Shown here piece by piece: positions 60,401 through 64,000 of a stretch of 64,000 bases of DNA. The stretch is from Austropuccinia psidii (lineage: Eukaryota; Basidiomycota; Pucciniomycetes; Pucciniales; Sphaerophragmiaceae). The notes beneath the pieces are model-generated. The model did not search any database. It worked only from the letters and a program-made list of their open reading frames with translations, and was not told where the DNA came from. The DNA is taken from positions 44,754,997-44,818,996 of the forward strand of contig JALGQZ010000002.1 of assembly GCA_023105745.1 (NCBI GenBank), in the 5' to 3' direction. The position numbers and the translations under genes were made by a program. The first letter of the stretch is position 1, and each line of letters opens with the position of its first letter.

Positions 60401-63400
60401 TCATCTTCCCCACAAAAAAAACTTTGATCATGGTTATGAAAAGATAATTGTGAATTAGGACTAGAATTTGGCATGGAAGATTCTTTAAGGTTTGAATATG
60501 AAACAATAAGTAAATATCATTAATATTTCAATATTTTACTCTGAATTTCCTAAAATTTATGACAAATAAGATTTAAAAAGAATTATAATAAAAATATTAT
60601 TATAATTATGGAATAAAACTTATATCAATTTGAATAAATAAAATAATTTCATAATATATTAAAGAAATAATATGATAACATAAATATATTAATATATTCA
60701 ATAGAAATTTATTACTGTTACAAAAAAATAATAAATGCATAAAAAATAATTTATTTAATAATAAATTTTTTTTTATAACAATAATATTACCAATATTAAA
60801 GTTATATATTAATATAAGTAATATATATATTAATAAAAGAATTATTAAGAATAATATTAAAGAGAAAATAACCTACTTTAAACACTTAACATAATACTTT
60901 TGAATGATTCTATGCCTAATTATGTGAATAAAACTTATTTGGATTGTATTTACAAATAATAATAAGAGAAATGGAACATTTTCTTGATTTTATGTGGAGT
61001 TGAGGATTTAGAGAGAAATCAACAAAACAATAAGATTTTTGACATAATCAATGATTTGAATGGTGATTCATTATTGGTGAAACCTTGGTACTTAGTAATA
61101 TAAATAATTCATATTTAAGGAATAAAGAGAATTGCCTTTTTATCTGATTTATTATTGTTCTTATTGCATCTGAGGGGGGGAATTGAGGAAAAAGGGCTCT
61201 GTTTATATTAAAATACTCCCTCCTAGAGACCAGAAGGCTTTTAGTAGACATTTACTGATGGTATCCACCAAAATTGATCAATCATTTAAGATTTAGTGAT
61301 GATTACATCATAATTAAACCTTCTTCTCTCATTATTACACCATTATTCAGAATTATCACTATAACTGTAAGTTTTCTGACCTCATAATCTTGGAAAGTGG
61401 TTATTCTTTGTAGATTTTATTAGTTTTAATAATATTATACTATTATTAACCAGCTTTATCACTTATTTAACTGTTAAACTTAAAATAAGATTACAGTTAG
61501 TGATCATAAATGATCATTTTTAAGCTTTAACTTTAAATATTAATAAAATTTGAGTTATTCACACTACAGCCATAAAAAGAGTGATTTATGATAGCTTGGA
61601 ACTTCCTTACCAAGCTTCCAAGAGAATTTTATTCCATCATCAAAACTCTATTTGTGATGATTTCCCTTGTAGCTCATATTTTCTGTTGAAATTTACTATT
61701 TTAAATTTCAAACCATGATTTCAGGGGGTTATACCTTTAATATAAGAAATAAAAATACATCATTATTCGCGTATGAGCTAGTAGAGTCTTGATATCCAGC
61801 TTATTCAAATTTTGGTCCACTTCTAAATTAAAGTGGTCAACAGCTATTGCTATTTTTCTCAATAAACCCTTGTAAGTTTTAGCTTTGTTTATGACATGGC
61901 AAATAAAGCTTATATCTGTATTCTTGAATCTATTTTGTGGTAAATTATCTTTTGAAGAAACTCTTTATCAGTAATATTTTAAATGATATGAGCTAAAAAC
62001 CATGAATATATGCACTGATCATAAAAGTACATATATTCAGGTTATCACAGTAAGTATTGAATTTAAAGATATGACATGAAAATGTTATATGGGTAGAGTT
62101 TGATGGGGAATTTGATGGTATAACTTATTTCACATTTTTATACATTTGTTTCTGAAATAATCAAGAATTTAAGCATTTTTATGGTATTTTTACATATTTT
62201 AACATTATAATTTCAATTCTTGTTGTTAAAATAGGTTTTGTGAAATTTTTGTATATGTGTTCATATATCAAAGGATCACAATTCTAATTTGTGGTGAGAA
62301 GATTTCAGTCAAAAAAACTCAAATAAATGACCTTTGACTTTTGAGTTTTGATATAAAAGAGTTGAAGTTAAAAGTAAAATGATTTTAACATTCAAAAAAT
62401 TCAAATTATTCTCAAAATATTTGGACAAGAAGCTCCAAGGCTGGCCACATTCTCGGCCATACTTAGCCCAAAATAAATATACCACCAAACGATGGATACT
62501 AATCCTTCTTCAGGGGAGCTCTCTTTTATTTTTAATTTCTTATTACTTATTTTATTGTTTATGTTTCTTCTAAATGATAAACTAGAAGACTGCTAGAAAA
62601 TATGTGATATTGAAAGTCTATATTTATGTTACATATCTTGATGTGATATAATTAATTAGTTGTTTCTTTCAAAATTATATGTTTTGCAATTTATATAGGG
62701 CAATGATGAATTTAAAGAGGTATTTGTGTAAAAACATGTCCCTTATGTGAATTGATCAATTTATTATGCTTTATCATTGATTTATTTCAAAATACATAGG
62801 GAAACTGCTTAGACCTATAATCAATTTAAAACTCCCAATTCTTCAAACTATAATCACCATCCCACCCCTCCCAGAAGAAACTTTCCAAGCTAATTAATTA
62901 CTTGAAAAAATCATAATACTCCTGAAAATCTCAAGAATTAAAGAATATCAAACTTCCCTCCAATTTCTCTTATTTTTTGCATCTATTGATTCCTTATATA
63001 AGAGAAATCTTTCATTACAAAGAACTAATTATGACTTGAGAGGCTCTCAGTTTCCTATTAGGATTTGAATCAAGCTTTTGCTTTTTTTGTCTGAATTTGT
63101 TTCTCCACAACTAATCCTCATAGCTCCAAAATCTCAAATTTAACATGTTTCAAATTCTCCTTTTTGATTATCTATGATTGCTTCAATTCTCTCACAGTAA
63201 CATACTTGGTGATTTAAAAATCACTCCATTCAAAGCTGCTGATTTTGAAATTTAAAATACAATTTGATATTGTCACTCTTGAGCATCTCTGGAAAGATAT
63301 TCATAATGTGGCCATAGAAGAGTGTCATGATGTAGCCACTGTGGGCTTGAATATAACTCAAATAAAAATGAAAAAAAGCTATTACAGATCTAGAAAACTC

Positions 63401-64000
63401 AACTCCCAAAGCTCACAGGGAATGATATAAAAAAAAGGAATTTACTTTAAGACTTTTCAGTTAAATATGCCACTCAAGTCTTCTGGTCTCTTGAAGGTAA
63501 AAATAATTAAACAATTAGTTCTTGATGAAAACTAGTAAAAAAGAAGCAATACAAAATACTCCTCAAGGAAGTGGGTAAATCAATTCCATAATTTATTTAA
63601 TAAAGGAAAAATATTTCTTGTAGGCCTATGAAAGAGATAAAGAAGATGAAATTTAAATTTTCATTTTTCACTCAAACTCTTGAGCTTTAAAACTCTTACA
63701 AGCCAACCCTATGGGAAAAATAAATTCTTAAAAAAAAACTTCATTCTCAAAAAAAAATCTTAATACTCTTTGAAATAATTAGGAATATTAATTTAGAATC
63801 AGAAAAATGAATTTATTCAGTTCATTAATATTATTTCCAAGAGTATAACTGTTTGTTAAACATTTTACAACATGGAAAATATAAGAGCAGGATGGGAATT
63901 TTTTTTGGGGAAGAGAAATGTCCCTTTTTACCCTGAAGACAGATGGAAAGGCCTCTGGACCTTAGCATGTAGGAGGAGTGAAGGATGGATCACATCCAGT
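57481..64000. other. AT-rich, CpG-poor stretch without a supportable gene
   Basis: Open frames are at most about 70 codons and show no motif, for example 58417-58626 minus, 61048-61251 minus, 62379-62573 and 63245-63430 plus. Very AT-rich, weakly repetitive sequence at about 60540-60860. I see no RNA gene. Confidence 0.45.

Overview
The window looks like a piece of an AT-rich, transposon-swollen genome of a rust fungus (Pucciniales). The evidence is one basidiomycete-style intron-rich host gene (ALG10, nine short exons) standing in more than 50 kb of nested and decayed Ty3/Gypsy LTR retrotransposons plus relics of Plavaka/CACTA-like and PIF/Harbinger DNA transposons. The polyproteins resemble what I remember of the gigabase genome of the myrtle rust Austropuccinia psidii. 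That species name is an inference from memory, not a search result.

Layout. (1) 209-10445: Gypsy element A on the minus strand, with about 1.48 kb LTRs and target-site duplication GCACT. It is a badly decayed chromovirus (gag, protease, RT, RNase H, integrase, chromodomain) with a solo LTR of a related family at 2265-3005 (duplication TGGAA). (2) 10451-17444: relics of a SNF2-type helicase (plus strand) and of an unidentified gene (minus strand) whose stops are mostly TGA where CGA is expected. (3) 17450-37939: Gypsy element C on the plus strand (duplication CACTC), old and broken. (4) 24345-35362: Gypsy element D, inserted into the integrase of C (duplication CATGG). It is young, with 2.19 kb LTRs about 2% diverged and almost intact gag and pol. 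(5) 37945-43745: Plavaka-like transposase relic, tandem repeats, a 3' remnant of a D-like element and another LTR. (6) 43746-52417: AT-rich sequence with no supportable gene. (7) 52418-55900: a CpG-rich island holding ALG10. (8) 55900-64000: a Harbinger transposase relic, then AT-rich sequence without a supportable gene.

The most interesting feature is shared by elements C and D. In both, the start of gag is open in two frames. The second frame (+1 relative to gag) encodes a different, more globular-looking protein with a lysine-rich tail. In both it can be assembled only if an intron is removed, and that intron contains the gag start codon. In both the exon before it begins AG|TG, so an upstream exon ending in A would supply a split ATG, and a candidate donor of the form CTTATAA|GTRAGT is present in each. 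I read this as a splicing switch: spliced RNA for the overlapping protein, intron-retaining RNA for Gag-Pol. The frames and splice sites are read directly; the switch is inference.

The transposon-derived DNA is poor in CpG and its dead genes carry CGA-to-TGA stops, whereas the ALG10 island keeps many CpG sites. This fits long-term CpG methylation and deamination of transposons with protection of the active gene.
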